Counted from the first letter of the stretch, positions 21,855-32,887 are shown. The stretch is 64,000 bases of DNA from Blakeslea trispora (GCA_025331445.1 JAIWNE010000019.1:340064-404063); one strand, 5' to 3'. Numbers and translations: made by a program. Notes: a model not told the origin generated them from the sequence alone.

Positions 21855-23386
21855 ATGCCTCCTGTAAGCAAAGCATCTAAAGCCTTATACGACTATATTG
21901 TCATTGGTGGTGGTTCTGGTGGTGTCGCTGGTGCTCGAAGAGCTAGTAGCCACGGCGCAAGCGTAGCCCTAATCGAAGGAAACCCTTATCTTGGAGGTAC
22001 CTGTGTTAATGTTGGCTGTGTACCAAAAAAGGTCATGTGGAATACCGCATCCATTGCTGAAGCAATTCATCATGCAAAAGGCTATGGTTTCTCTGTTAAG
22101 CAGACAGGCTTTGATTGGTCCACTATCAAGACAAAGCGAGACGATTATGTTAGACGCTTGAATGGTATATATGACAACAATCTTCAAAAGGAAAAGGTTG
22201 AGCACTTTCATGGTCATGCTCGTTTTGTGGATCCCCAAACCATTCGTGTTACACGCGAAGGCGCAGATCCAATCGAGTTAAAAGGCAAACATATCTTGAT
22301 AGCTACTGGTGGCGAGGCTATCATTCCTGATCTTCCTGGCGCTGAATTGGGCATTACTTCGGACGGTTTCTTTGAACTGGAACATCAACCAAAGCGTGTA
22401 GCTGTTGTGGGTACAGGTTATATTGGTATTGAATTGGCTGGTATTTTCCATACGCTTGGGTCTGAGGTGACCATCTTTTCGCGTACAAAGCAGATCTTGA
22501 GAAAGTTTGATACAATCATCAAAGATACCTTGCTAGAACACATGCAAAAGACAGGCATTCAGTTTACTTTTGATTCAAAGGTGACTGCACTTGAAAAGAC
22601 AGAGAGTGGTATCACTGTGAAATATGAGGCTGATGGGCAATCTGGTCAAGTTGAAGTAGACACTGTTCTATGGGCTGTTGGTCGTGCTGCTAGTACCAAA
22701 GACTTAAACATTGAAGTAACAGGCGTTCAATTGGATGAGAGAAAGCAAATTGTTGTAGATGATTACCAAAACACTACTGCCAAAAACATTTATGCATTGG
22801 GTGATGTGATCGGCAAAGCAGAATTGACACCAGGTTTGAACTTTTTTTTTTCTTTTGATGTTTGTGTATACAGACAGCTCATTTCTTTCTTTCTGTATTT
22901 ATATCATAGTGGCTATTGCAGCATCCCGTAAATTGAGTGATCGCTTGTTTGGTGGATCTCAATTTACTGACTCAAAATTGGATTATGTGAATATCCCTAC
23001 TGTCGTATTTAGTCATCCTACCTCTGGTACTATTGGTTACACTGAAGAAGAAGCGCGTTCCAAATTTGGCGATGACAAGATCAAGGTATATACCAGTCGA
23101 TTTACCAACATGTACTTTAGTGTTCTTGATGAGAAGGAACCTACTGCTTACAAGATTATCGTGTCTGGACCTGAGGAAAAAGTAGTTGGTATGCATATCA
23201 TTGGTAGAGGTAGTGATGAAATACTTCAAGGTTTCGGAGTAGCCATCCGTATGGGTGCTACCAAAGCTGACTTTGATCGATGTGTTGCTATTCACCCAAC
23301 TTCTGCTGAGGAATTGGTAAGTCACTTTCTTCTTCTTTCCTTTTCACACTCACTCACTCATTTCTTTTAAGGTTACTATGCGATAG
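21855..23386 (+). CDS. Glutathione reductase
   Basis: Three exons encode about 465 residues; the last exon (23372-23386) codes only for VTMR and the stop. The flavoenzyme reduces glutathione disulfide with NADPH. Motifs in order: FAD-binding [17 protein letters not shown], redox disulfide [18 protein letters not shown]-binding [16 protein letters not shown] motif IYALGDV, and the C-terminal catalytic IHPTSAEEL with the active-site His. The C-terminus lacks extra cysteines or selenocysteine, so it is not a thioredoxin reductase. The introns at about 22833-22910 and 23316-23371 are typical GT...AG. No mitochondrial presequence is seen at this start. It ends only 54 bases before the stop codon of the converging SPC2 gene. 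Confidence 0.95.
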
Positions 23387-23440
23387 ATTAAAACAAAAAA
23401 AACAATCATGCTAATAAATACACACATTTGATTATTCTTT

Positions 23441-24205
23441 TTATTCCTGATGTAAATTTTGTTTGGCATTCTCCAAATACACTGATAAATCCTTTTGAAT
23501 CGCTGATTTGACAAGTACACCCTTTGTATCAAACCAAGTAGTAATGTTAGGCTCAACCTTGTATTCTACTGTCTTGTTGAGTGATTTGTCATTGAATTTA
23601 TAATTGAGTGTATAATGAGGTGAATACTTGTTGATTTTGCCTGATATAACAAGTGAAGCAAGTGTCTGCGTATACAAAAGAATCAGCTTCGTCCTTTAAA
23701 TTTGACATAAAAACAGATTGCTTACTTTTCCATCTTTTGCAAGTGTACCGACAAAGATTTCATTCTTCTCTACAAAATAGCTATAGACAAAGGCAACCAG
23801 CTGAATTGCCCAATACACAGCTACACACAAGATAGTAACGGGAAGTGCCTCACTAAAGCTTGATTTGTATTCATTCCAAAAAGCACCAGCTGCAATAAGG
23901 CACGACACATAGCCTGAGATCAACTTGACATCTGTATGCATGTGCGATTGCTTCCAATCAAGGTCTTTGGAATAAAACTTTTGAAGAATATTACAATGTC
24001 AGCATGAGTCATTAAGTAAAGTTGAGGTATGTTTCTTACTCGAGCAATTTCATCATCTACTGCAATCTTTAGTTGAGTACCATCGTACTTGTTTGTAACT
24101 TGAACAGGTTCAGTTGCTTCTTCTATCAATAAACAACAAAGAACGTTAGCCAAGCGCGTTAGAATCGTATTTGTTAGTATTACCCTTGACTTTGTTCTCA
24201 GACAT
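23441..24205 (-). CDS. Signal peptidase complex subunit 2 (SPC25/SPCS2)
   Basis: Four exons encode about 190 residues. The first codes for MSENKVKG (24205-24183), followed by EATEPVQVTNKYDG, then the central exon with SHMHTDVKLISGYVSCLIAAGAF and two membrane spans (the second ILCVAVYWAIQLVAFVYSYF), then a C-terminal exon. The HTDVKL...GY motif before the first span and the two closely spaced helices with both ends cytosolic are typical of SPC25. The protein is a non-catalytic subunit of the ER signal peptidase that helps link it to the Sec61 channel. Assignment rests on this arrangement and is fairly secure. Confidence 0.85.
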
Positions 24206-24575
24206 GACGTTCAAAGTAGCAAAAGAAAAAGGAAAGAGAGCCTATATGCGTCTCTTATTTCTCCCTCCACCCCCCTTTTTTTTTTCTGGTGAAATTATGC
24301 CACGTCGTTGAAAACAAATGGCGCATTATTTTTCTTGTTTTCTCAGCTAAAAAGGTTGTTTCAGAAAAATAAGCTTAAGAAATAGACATTAGATAAATGG
24401 TTACTAGGCTTAATAAAACGCCAACATGGACTACGCTTATGGGCAATGCAGTATTCAATTATTTCTTTACATCATACAAAAGAGAACAATAGTAATTTAT
24501 TATAGAATTAGAGAATTAGAGTAAAAAAAAAAGAATGTGTGAAAGGATATAGATAATACAAAAGATAGAGGCAAA

Positions 24576-26857
24576 CTAAGGACAGTTGGCAACGTCTTGC
24601 ATAGGACAAGTGGCAGCAGTTACGTAACTAGGCACATTGGCAATTCTGAAGACAGCATTGATAAGAGCAGAGATACCTTGACCAGCAATCATACCACCAG
24701 CAACACTGAACATAAGGTTTTCGTGGGCAGCAGGTCTGTACTTGCACCAGATTGCACCAGCAATCCAACCAAGCAACATGGAGAAGGGAACTTCGGGATC
24801 TGTGTTGATCATAGCAATACCAATGGCACTGATGGATGGGTAGTACTTGTGGTACTTTTGAGGAACAAGGAAGTGACGCACAAGAGGGAAGACAACAGCA
24901 GCAACTGCACAAATAGCAGTAGCAATAATGGAACCTCTACTCAAGGGAGCACCGTTACCAGTCAAGAGAAGGGTAACGTTCTTCCAGGCAGTAACAGCTA
25001 CAAGACCAAATTCACACTTTTCATATTCTTCATCAGGCAATGTGATACAAGGGTAGGCTTGAGCGAACAGCAAGAAGAAACCAACGGCAACACCAATAGC
25101 AAAAAAGGAAGCAACAAATTGTGCCAAGAATTGAGAACGAGGAGAAGCGCGGACCAGTTGACCTGTCTTCAAGTCACCGACCATGTCAACAGCTTGTGAG
25201 GCAGCAGAAGCAGAGATGTTACCGGCCATCAAGTTGTTCTTCATAACAGCATTTTGGTTTTCGGCAGGCATTCTAGCAAAGACCAATTGAGACATCTTAC
25301 CGATGGAACCAGTAGGGTTAATATCAGTTTCACCAGTAGCTTGAATACCAACAAAAGAAAGGAAGAAACCAAGAATGACGGCAATCAATGATTGATAGAC
25401 AGGCATACCAAAGAATTCACCCATAATGGCACATGTGAAGATGACACTGATTAAAGTACCACCAACCCACCAATAGGTAGGAACCATCTGTTCAGGAGTA
25501 AAGATATCATTTTCATCCACCTTGGATGCATATTTCTCTTGTTGTTCGTTGCTGATGCTTGATTTGAGAACAACACGACGGAAAAAGTGTACACCACGCA
25601 TTGCACCAAGCTTAATTTCCTTGGCACCACCCTTAATACCACGCCACAAACTGTCGTAATGAATAAAGAGTTCAGTGAATGCAGAGAGGGCCATGAGAGC
25701 AATACCGGGCCACAAGAAGAAACGGTTAGTAGTGTCACCTCTGGCAGTGAAACCTTTGGGAGCTACAAAGGTACCGTTTTCAACAAGCAAGGGACCAATG
25801 ATACCGTAGACAATGACTTCAGAAATGAAGAAAGTGAAGACAGTGTTACCAGGTGTCATGAGACCAGCACCAAAGAAGGGGAAATCAAACTTGAAGTGCC
25901 AACCCCAGGTAAGATCCATGCTGATGAAAGGTGCATAGTTGGCTCTGGCACCAATGTAGTAAAAGATGTGAACTATATGATAGAGTTAGTGTGTTTTAGG
26001 TTGCAATTGCAAGCTTCCTATACGTACGAGTTTCAAAGAATGGAAGCCAGTAAGCAAGAAGGTTAAAGAAGAAAGCGATACCAAACCAGACAGCCATCCA
26101 TTTGGCCTTTGCCATAGCTTGTTTTTCACCTTCAGCACCGCTGTGGAGTGAGAGAATTGTGATGGCTGCGGCACGGGGAGTAGGGAAAGTCAAGTCCTGC
26201 TTGACAACAAAGTGACTACGAAGAGGGACGGCGAAGAAGAGACCATAGAAGGCGCATGAGATGGTGAATAAGAGAAGAGCAGCGGCATCATCTTTAGGGT
26301 TCGATAAAAGACCAAGCTTGTACATGGCAGGAATACCTGACACAAAACCAGCAGAGAGACCACCAGCAGTAGTGGCAGCAGATTGAGCAGTACAGTTTTC
26401 TTGAGGACCAAAGTAACCACCACCCCATCTAGGTGGAAGGACTCTGGAAAGAGGCTTGAGAATGGCAAAAGAGAAAATAGCACCAAAGAGAGAAGCACCA
26501 AACTGTTCAATCATAATAATTAGTTTCCATGTTTTTGGAAGCGATCAGAAAAGAACTTACAGTCCAACCAATCTTTAAACCGAGGTAAGTATTTGAAGCA
26601 GCTATGATAAACAAGTTGATTAATACAAGTGATAATTAGCTAAACAGAAAAGCCATCTTACCAACAACACAACCGAGCAATGAACCAACAATGGCTGCTC
26701 TCCATGTGAAGTGTGGAGCATCGTCTGGATGAAGGTTGAGAAGAGTTTCATCAACTACTTGAACACTATCTCCATCTTGTAAAAAGTCTTTCTTTTCTTC
26801 CTTGAGTGATGAAGGAGAATCCAGTTCGTATTTTTCATCAACTACGTTCGCTGCCAT
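24576..26857 (-). CDS. OPT-family oligopeptide transporter
   Basis: Four or five exons encode about 720 residues. A cytosolic N-tail (to LHPDDAPHFTWRA) leads into the first span and, through a 14-codon exon at about 26560-26600, the signature NTYLGLKIGWT. Later hallmarks are the FPTPRAAA loop, the membrane-embedded segments FGIAFFFNLLAYWLPFFE and WGWHFKFDFPFFGAGLMTPG, and PYSTISAIGIAM-like segments (here YYPSISAIGIAMI). The NxY-G-KIGW start and the GAG-M-PG segment mark the OPT superfamily. These proteins take up small peptides, glutathione or metal chelates by proton symport. The YSL-like layout with FPTP leaves metal-chelate and peptide transport both open. The last exon ends MQDVANCP. Confidence 0.9.
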
Positions 26858-27009
26858 TTCCTATCTTATTGATATATATATAAAAAAAAGAAAAGAGGAA
26901 ATTTGAAAGAGAAACAGAGTTTTTTGATCTCTTGTGTTATGCTTAAATTCATTTATTTATATACTCACTCATGGTTCAAACAAACATTCTAAATCACATG
27001 ATGATGAAC

Positions 27010-27960
27010 TACTCAAGCTTGACACTCAAAGTCTGATTTTGGAAATTCTTGCTTAAATCGTCGCTTTGATGGTAATACCATGTCATTTGCTCTTGTTCTA
27101 CTTTTGATTTTTTTCCAATTTTGGCTGTCCTTATTGGTCTGATATCTGTATTTAGACAGTAATTTTGCTCTCCAGAAACAGAAGGGAAACAAAGACACAA
27201 GAAAAAAAAAATTGCAAAATGCTGTTTCTTTTGATTCCCAATCTTCTCGCTGTTCTTTTCGCTCACAAAAAAGGAAAATACTATGAGTCTTTTTTTTTTC
27301 CTATTCCTTTTCTTGTTCTGTATTAGCTTTGAATGGTTTCTCGTAAATGATTTGATCTCTTCAACATCCTCTTCTAACCTCTTTTTTTTTTTTTTTGCTC
27401 TACAGATGATCCAGTCGCGGTACAAATTACTGGCACAAGATGGCAGGTGTTTTCTCGGAAACCCTTCTTGTGTTACGCTGGACCTAATCATTCACAAATA
27501 AAGGCACAGTGGCAATATTTTCGTTGATAAATGCTATCAAAGTTGTGAGAAACTTTTGATTCAATTTTACCACGCTCCTGATACCCTTAAATCACTCTTT
27601 GATAACCGATTTGTATGAATCTCTCTTTTCTTGCCAATTTTGTTATTTGCTTTTTTTTACCCAATTTTCCGCCTGATTACCAAATTATATTGATTTGTAG
27701 TTGTATGTCAGATTTGAGCTCAACAGAGATAGAAATGGCTGTCTATTGATAATCTCTGTTGATTCACTATAATTCTACAAAAGGTCACATGAGCACAAGT
27801 ATAAAAAAGTAAAGTTTAGACATATTTATCCAAGGCAATTGGAAGGATATCTTGTTCGTGATGTTACACGGTTTCTTGAATCAGGTAGTTGGAGGAAATC
27901 TTGATTACTTCTGATAATTCTTTTAGCTGTAGGTCATCATGATCGCAAAAAAAAAAAAAG
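27010..27960 (+). pseudogene. Decayed gene of unknown family
   Basis: Exon-like segments with conserved-looking protein sequence are bounded by good splice sites. After the acceptor at about 27407 comes DDPVAVQITGTRWQVFSRK then CYAGPNHSQIKAQWQYF, where one extra base shifts the frame into VDKCYQSCEKLLIQFYHAP up to a donor at about 27614. The next exon (from about 27702) reads LYVRFELNRDRNGCLLII, meets a TAA that looks like a former CAA, and continues in frame with FYKRSHEHKYKKVKFRHIY and LVRDVTRFLESG to a donor near 27886. Upstream segments near 27010-27280 also look coding but are interrupted. I do not recognise the family. Two lesions in otherwise smooth protein suggest recent loss. Confidence 0.45.
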
Positions 27961-28339
27961 AAGCGGACAAGAGAGAACACTTTATTCTTATTACAGCATT
28001 GAAAAGAAAAAAAAAGAGGAACTTTTATACCGAATACATACAAAAAAAAAGGACTTGTACAAATTTCAATGTTGAATTAAAGTTCGTCTTATAGCTGTCA
28101 ACACAATCAATCAGGCCTTTAAATCAAATACCAATCACAAATACTCCTTTTTTTTTGTCTTCTAGATCCTTTAGTGTACCACAATCACTCTTTATTTGTG
28201 ATGAGTACAGTCAAACATATGTTTTCTCGAAATCAAATGGTGGTAGCTTAATATCCGTCTGTGTGACTCGATTTCCCCTCTTCCCTTTATTAGGGCGTTT
28301 TCTCAGTAGGAGAAGCCCTTTTACATTTGTCTGCAAAAA

Positions 28340-28375
28340 TTTGTCGTGTCATATCACGTGATATGACACGACAAA
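28340..28375. repeat. 36-base perfect palindrome centred on CACGTG
   Basis: Each arm reads TTTGTCGTGTCATATCAC and the whole is its own reverse complement with no spacer. It could extrude a cruciform, be two element ends joined head to head, or be a binding site for a symmetric factor (CACGTG is an E-box). Confidence 0.9.
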
Positions 28376-28579
28376 ACAAAAAGAAATAAAACATTTCTTC
28401 CCCCTCTTTTCCGTTTTTGGTGACTGCTAATTATCACATAAGAAATAAAATAAATATACTGGAACTTAGAACCTGACAGGAAAATACAAATAATGAGCTC
28501 TAAACCAGCTGGGAGGGGGTTCAAGGGGGGAGAGTTGTTCCTCCCCCTCACGCGAAGCAAGCATACTAATTTATAAATA

Positions 28580-28793
28580 GAGATATATGTCGAAAGTTTC
28601 ACCCCGAATTTTAACCGCAATTGATAGCCATTCTGTAAGAAATAATGGACTTGAATGAATCAGGATGTCATAGTATACTTGGGAAGAAAAAAGAGCTTTC
28701 TAATCATGAGATCATGTTTCATTCAAGTCTGTTTATTGTAGAATGGCTATCAATCACAGATAAATTTCATTGTGAAACTTTCGACATATATCT
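28580..28793. mobile_element. Foldback MITE of the Tc1/mariner-like family
   Basis: Two arms of about 75 bases are inverted copies of each other: the left arm starts GAGATATATGTCGAAAGTTT (28580), and the right arm ends at about 28793 with the complement. Both contain TTGATAGCCATTCT and GACTTGAATGA. TA lies at both edges. The outer bases match the ends of the transposon at 34268-37297 (GAGATATAT, TTTCACCC), so this is a non-autonomous derivative of that family. It has no coding capacity and sits about 90 bases upstream of the next gene's start. Confidence 0.8.
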
Positions 28794-28879
28794 ATATAAT
28801 CAGCAATTCGAATCCCTTGGCTAGCTTTTTTTTTATTTTTATTTTTCATAAAAAACCTATTACTTTCTAGTTATCAAAA

Positions 28880-30875
28880 ATGTCATCAATTATTACCTCT
28901 GCAATCAAAACCGTATTCAACCTTGAAAACACAAGTGCTGCTCTTAGTGCTTCCAAAGTTAACGGTGTTAGAGTTTTTAACCAAACAATTAAAGTTGACG
29001 CCTCTGTTTGGGAAGAATGTCTTGAGAATTACAAGTCAAAAGAAGATTTAGAAGAAGAATGTGAAGAAGACGATATGGATAAGAACATCAGCTTTGGTGA
29101 GTCAGAGAGTAACTTGATAGCCGAAATTCTTATTAACAACAAAATAGAAAACGAAGCACAAATTGTGGAGTTTATCAACTATGTCTATCGTCCAAAGTCG
29201 GAACACGTTACAGACTCTCCTTTCAAGCTAACAAATGTTTCTGATAAAACTGTTTTGGGCGTACTTTGGAAATACACAGAGCGTTTTAACAAGACTACGG
29301 CTTTGGGGTTCAACCAATGGTTGAAGAAACAAAACATCGACTTCTTAATAGAGGAGCCTGAGCTAAAAGTATTAAAGCTTCCAGGATCTGAAACAGAAAA
29401 ATTAAGAATCAGGGTTTTGAGCGTGTTAGACAGTCAATTTCATGGTAAGCTTGAAAACGGTATTATAGGACAAGATAACATGCTAACTCCGGTTTTATAG
29501 ATGAGATTGCAGACAACATTGTCAGTACAATCCCCCCAGATACCATGCATACATTAAATAACTCAAAGATGATGGTTACAAAGTCATTGGATATTGCAGA
29601 AAGTCGAAAAACGAAAGTGACAATCGGGCTTTACTACTACAAAGAATCTCTTATCTGCGTACTGAATCCGGATACCGTCACAATGCGTTTGACTTGGAAC
29701 CTCGTGATTTTTTGCAAGACTCAACCAAAGTTGAAAGAACCTTTAATATGATGATGAATACCTTTGAACAAGCCAGACAAAGAACGTTTCCTGCCAGAGC
29801 TGAGTTCACTTTGAGCTATACAAATGGTCTTCGTCTGCTGGACAATATTGAAGGTGAAGTGAACCAAATCCTAGCGTCTGAACCTCCTGTAATGAGTGTT
29901 ATTAGTACAGATGTTGTTGTTGATTACTTGATTAATATGGTACGCACCTATCAAGCATTCTACCAATCTCTCAGTAATCAAGCGAACATTATTCATCAAC
30001 AAGAAAGTCTTTCTTCTTTGGCTGTGATCGCATATATTTACAGTGGTCTTCTCTCCAGACCTTATGACTGGTCAACTTGGAGAAGCATCTCTAGATATTT
30101 AAACCGTAACCGCTCTTCTCGCTCACAAATGCTTCAGCTCATTCATGGCTCACTCGTGTTTGACAACAGAACAAGACGGTGGTTACTCAGAGAGCGATTC
30201 AACTTGGATGAATTGCATGCCATTTTTGCTAAATCAATTGTCTTCATCAACACTAGAAACCGCACTACTCGAATAACCGACAATGTTCGAAGAACAAGAT
30301 CCGTTTCTCCTGTTGAAACAGAACGTAGAAGAGTAATGAGACAAAACTTGTTGAACCGGCCCGCTCCTGTAGAAGATCCTCAAGATGATGTAGCCACTTT
30401 GCCTTTCACCGTTCTAAGAGGCCCTCCTCAGCCTTATTTAGAATCATTGTATCTTGCTGATCCGGAAGCTACTCGTATTACTTTAAAATATGCCACCACT
30501 GTATATGAATCGAGTAGAGCACCTTTCCGCGCGTACATCAACATGTTGCAAACTCATGGTAACGATGTGCGTGTTGTTGACGCCATGATCGAAGGGCTCA
30601 TCTACCAGTTGTTTAACAATGCTGAAGCTGTTGTTCCTGAACAGTATTTCAATCCCGGTTTTCGATCTACTGATATAAGCTTAAACGTACTCCAAAATGA
30701 ACACGCTTTTTTCCGTCGGACCTTTTCTCTTAATTCACTACACATTCTTTTTCCCAGTCCTTTACATGTCAACATCAAAGAAGCTTATATGACTAATCAT
30801 CGGAAACAAAGGGCGATTCATTTGACAGATGCAAGAGAAGCATACTTATATTGGCTAGTGATAAATATACTGTAG
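28880..30875 (+). pseudogene. Unknown gene of about 650 codons with one frameshift
   Basis: Exon 1 (28880-29444) opens with ATG in the context AAAAATG and encodes 188 residues with an acidic patch (EEECEEDDMDKN). An intron (29445-29500) leads to exon 2. After TMHTLNN at about 29568 the frame must shift to enter LKDDGYKVIGYCRKSKNESD and then the long frame to 30875 (FNMMMNTFEQARQR, WSTWRSISRYLNR and others). The shift lies in AAATAACTC, so one base was probably lost. The IGYCRKS segment recalls the strand around the nucleophile serine of serine recombinases, but the remainder does not look like one, so that may be chance. A MITE abuts the stop codon. It could be a lineage-specific or element-borne gene; function unknown. 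Confidence 0.55.
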
Positions 30876-30877
30876 TA

Positions 30878-31205
30878 CACTATTTCCGGAAATTATTCGC
30901 TCACAAAAAGAAAAAAACATTGCTCACTAGAAAATTAAAACATCACTCATAAGAAAATAAAACTAGCACTCAGAATAAAAGTAAAAAATCACTCACTAGC
31001 ATTTAAAGAATTCGTTCACTTTTTGAATTTATAACAACAATGAATCACGTTTTGTTTAAATACGGCAAGGATTTGAAGGCTGCTTGAGCAGAAAGCCTAT
31101 TTAGTATTTTCGTTCACTTTGTACACTATTAATAAACGCATTTTCTTCTTTAACTTTGAGCGATGTTTTTTTCTTTTTGTGAGCGAATAATTTCCGAAAA
31201 TAGTG
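30878..31205. mobile_element. MITE with CACTATTTCC ends, copy 1
   Basis: Bounded by TA on each side (30876-30877 and 31206-31207). The left end CACTATTTCCGGAAATTATT continues CGCTCACAAAAAG; the right end is its near-perfect complement over about 50 bases. The interior is AT-rich with repeated CACTCA/TCACT motifs and no open frame. The length is 328 bases. Confidence 0.85.
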
Positions 31206-32288
31206 TACCAAGTTTCGAATTAGAAATGTTGTCACTTTTTTTTTCGTATAGATAGCACAGTACTAGGATCCAATGGTTTTCGTTCAGGTCCTCGTGATAG
31301 CCTATAATCCTTGCTAGCTAGACATTCTGTTGTGTTGTTATTTATCTAGAACATACTCTTGTCTGACAATGTGGCAAATCAGCTTTTTTGAGAGATAAGC
31401 TTCACTTATCTTTTTTTTTTTCAGAAATTGGGTTCTGTGTATATATATATATATATAAAATCAAAAGCTGCAATGAGAAATCATAATAACTAACTTACAA
31501 TGTTGGGGCACTAACAAATTCAACATCATTACATATCACAAGTTGTCTAAAAAAAATGTTAGTAGCAAAATGTCTCCTTTGGTGCTAGATTTAGAATTGG
31601 TCAGAAACGATACTTACTAGAGTAAAGACTCAAAAACCACATGTCTTGAATTGCCTTTAGTGATAGACCGAGTCAATACTTAATTTGAGTAAACCAGATT
31701 AGGCTATTTGATGAGGCACCAATCATAATCAAGAGTTTCTTGGAGACAGGTTATCAAGACGAAGCCTTAATGGAACAGAGATCAAGCAGCATGTTGATAG
31801 GCAGACATGGAATTTATCAGAGTAGCATCAGCATAATCAATAGACATTCAAGTTGGCTATGTGATTAGACCAGCATTACATGTACATCTCATAAAGCAGT
31901 ATTCTCATCTTAGAATGTGTAGAAAAAAGGCATTCAACAGTCCTGAATACAATTCCAAAATAGAGTTTGTTCAACCACTGTTGAGAAAACTATGGTACAC
32001 AGAAAAAAAAGTGTATGTTATCTAATAGTGTTATCTCTCACCCCCTTTTATTTCTTAGAAAGTGTGATCAGATTGATATCTATGTGATTTTGTTACTGTC
32101 TATTGCTTCTAAAAGAAAAAATGAAGTTTCCTTAAAATACAATCATGAGATGCACTAGCAAAGCAAACAAATATGGATAGATGCATTTATGATGTACTTC
32201 TTTCTTTTTATTTGATGTATTGGGTAAAAATAAGCATCAGATTATTTTCTTTGAGAACCAATCATCGATAAACCGAAAAAGGTATTTC
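31206..32288. other. Intergenic with AT microsatellite
   Basis: Contains an (AT)8 run at 31441-31457. No coding sequence or RNA gene is supported; it is the 3' side of the secreted-peptide gene. Confidence 0.5.
31441..31457. repeat. (AT)n microsatellite
   Basis: About eight AT units. Confidence 0.85.
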
Positions 32289-32519
32289 TTAACAACGACA
32301 TCTGTTGTCAGTCCATGTACATCCATTGACACGGCAACATGAGGCAGGACCTGAACAGCATAAGTCTGTACATCCGCGAGGTTGGATTTCAAAGTTGGAT
32401 TCAACCATCTTCTTGTAGTGTTCCATCTTTTGCAAAGACTGAACTTCGGCTTTAGGAACAGCACTAACACCAGCGATCAAGACAATACCAGAGAAGAACA
32501 AGCTAGAGACAGAAACCAT
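32289..32519 (-). CDS. Small secreted cysteine-rich peptide, 76 residues (8-Cys form)
   Basis: The start at 32519 (MVSVSSLF) is chosen because it opens a clean signal peptide with a cleavage-like VSA-VP at residues 18-22, and because the paralogue at 42459 starts at the same place. After a short charged spacer comes the cysteine core from residue 50: C-x3-CC-x5-CC-x4-C-x6-C-x-C, ending CRC. It aligns without gaps to the paralogue over all 76 residues, with about 34 identical positions (45%). The extra cysteines at 67 and 76 come as a pair, suggesting one added disulfide. No known family was recognised. A role as a defence, signalling or effector-like peptide is possible but unproven. It lies between two direct copies of the same MITE. 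Confidence 0.8.
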   Translation of the reverse strand: MVSVSSLFFSGIVLIAGVSAVPKAEVQSLQKMEHYKKMVESNFEIQPRGCTDLCCSGPASCCRVNGCTWTDNRCRC

Positions 32520-32564
32520 TGTGAAATAAAGACAAACCAATCTTACTGTTGAGAAATCGGTCTC

Positions 32565-32572
32565 TTTATATA
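32565..32572 (-). promoter_or_regulatory. TATA box of the 8-Cys peptide gene
   Basis: TATATAAA on the minus strand, about 46 bases upstream of the start. The surrounding GCATATATAAA is identical to the region before the paralogue at 42459. Confidence 0.65.
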
Positions 32573-32887
32573 TGCTGCATGAATTTGTCCATTTTACTTT
32601 ATTCAGGCGCACAAGAAAACTGTGATTCAAAGTTAGAGATTTGTAATATGTACTTCCATATTACACTTCAAGCTACCTGATCTTTGTTGTTATCATTCTT
32701 TTATTACTATTTGTCGAACTTTGTACTACTAATGTCATATACATATTGAAATAAAGTACTTATGCCACTTCATCTTCTTTGTCAGAGAAATATAGAATAA
32801 AACAGAAAAGCGGGAAGAGGAGGGTGGGAACAATAAAGATCCTTTGCTCTCGTGTAATGATTGCAATACTTCATAAATTGGAATCTA

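Noticed and set aside
24597..25199. 200-codon plus-strand frame opposite the OPT gene
   Set aside because: Serine/asparagine-rich antisense shadow of a clear transporter gene.
27009..27491. 160-codon minus-strand frame
   Set aside because: Lysine- and phenylalanine-rich reading of poly-T tracts, a shadow of the plus-strand exon-like segments.
27720..27775. Short hairpin TCAACAGAGAT with its complement
   Set aside because: Lies within a decayed exon; an 11-base stem is weak and has no terminator or RNA context.
28795..28840. tRNA-like B box (TTCGAATCCC) followed by a poly-T terminator
   Set aside because: Neighbouring bases cannot form a T-arm stem, and no A box or acceptor stem is found; it lies beside a MITE end.
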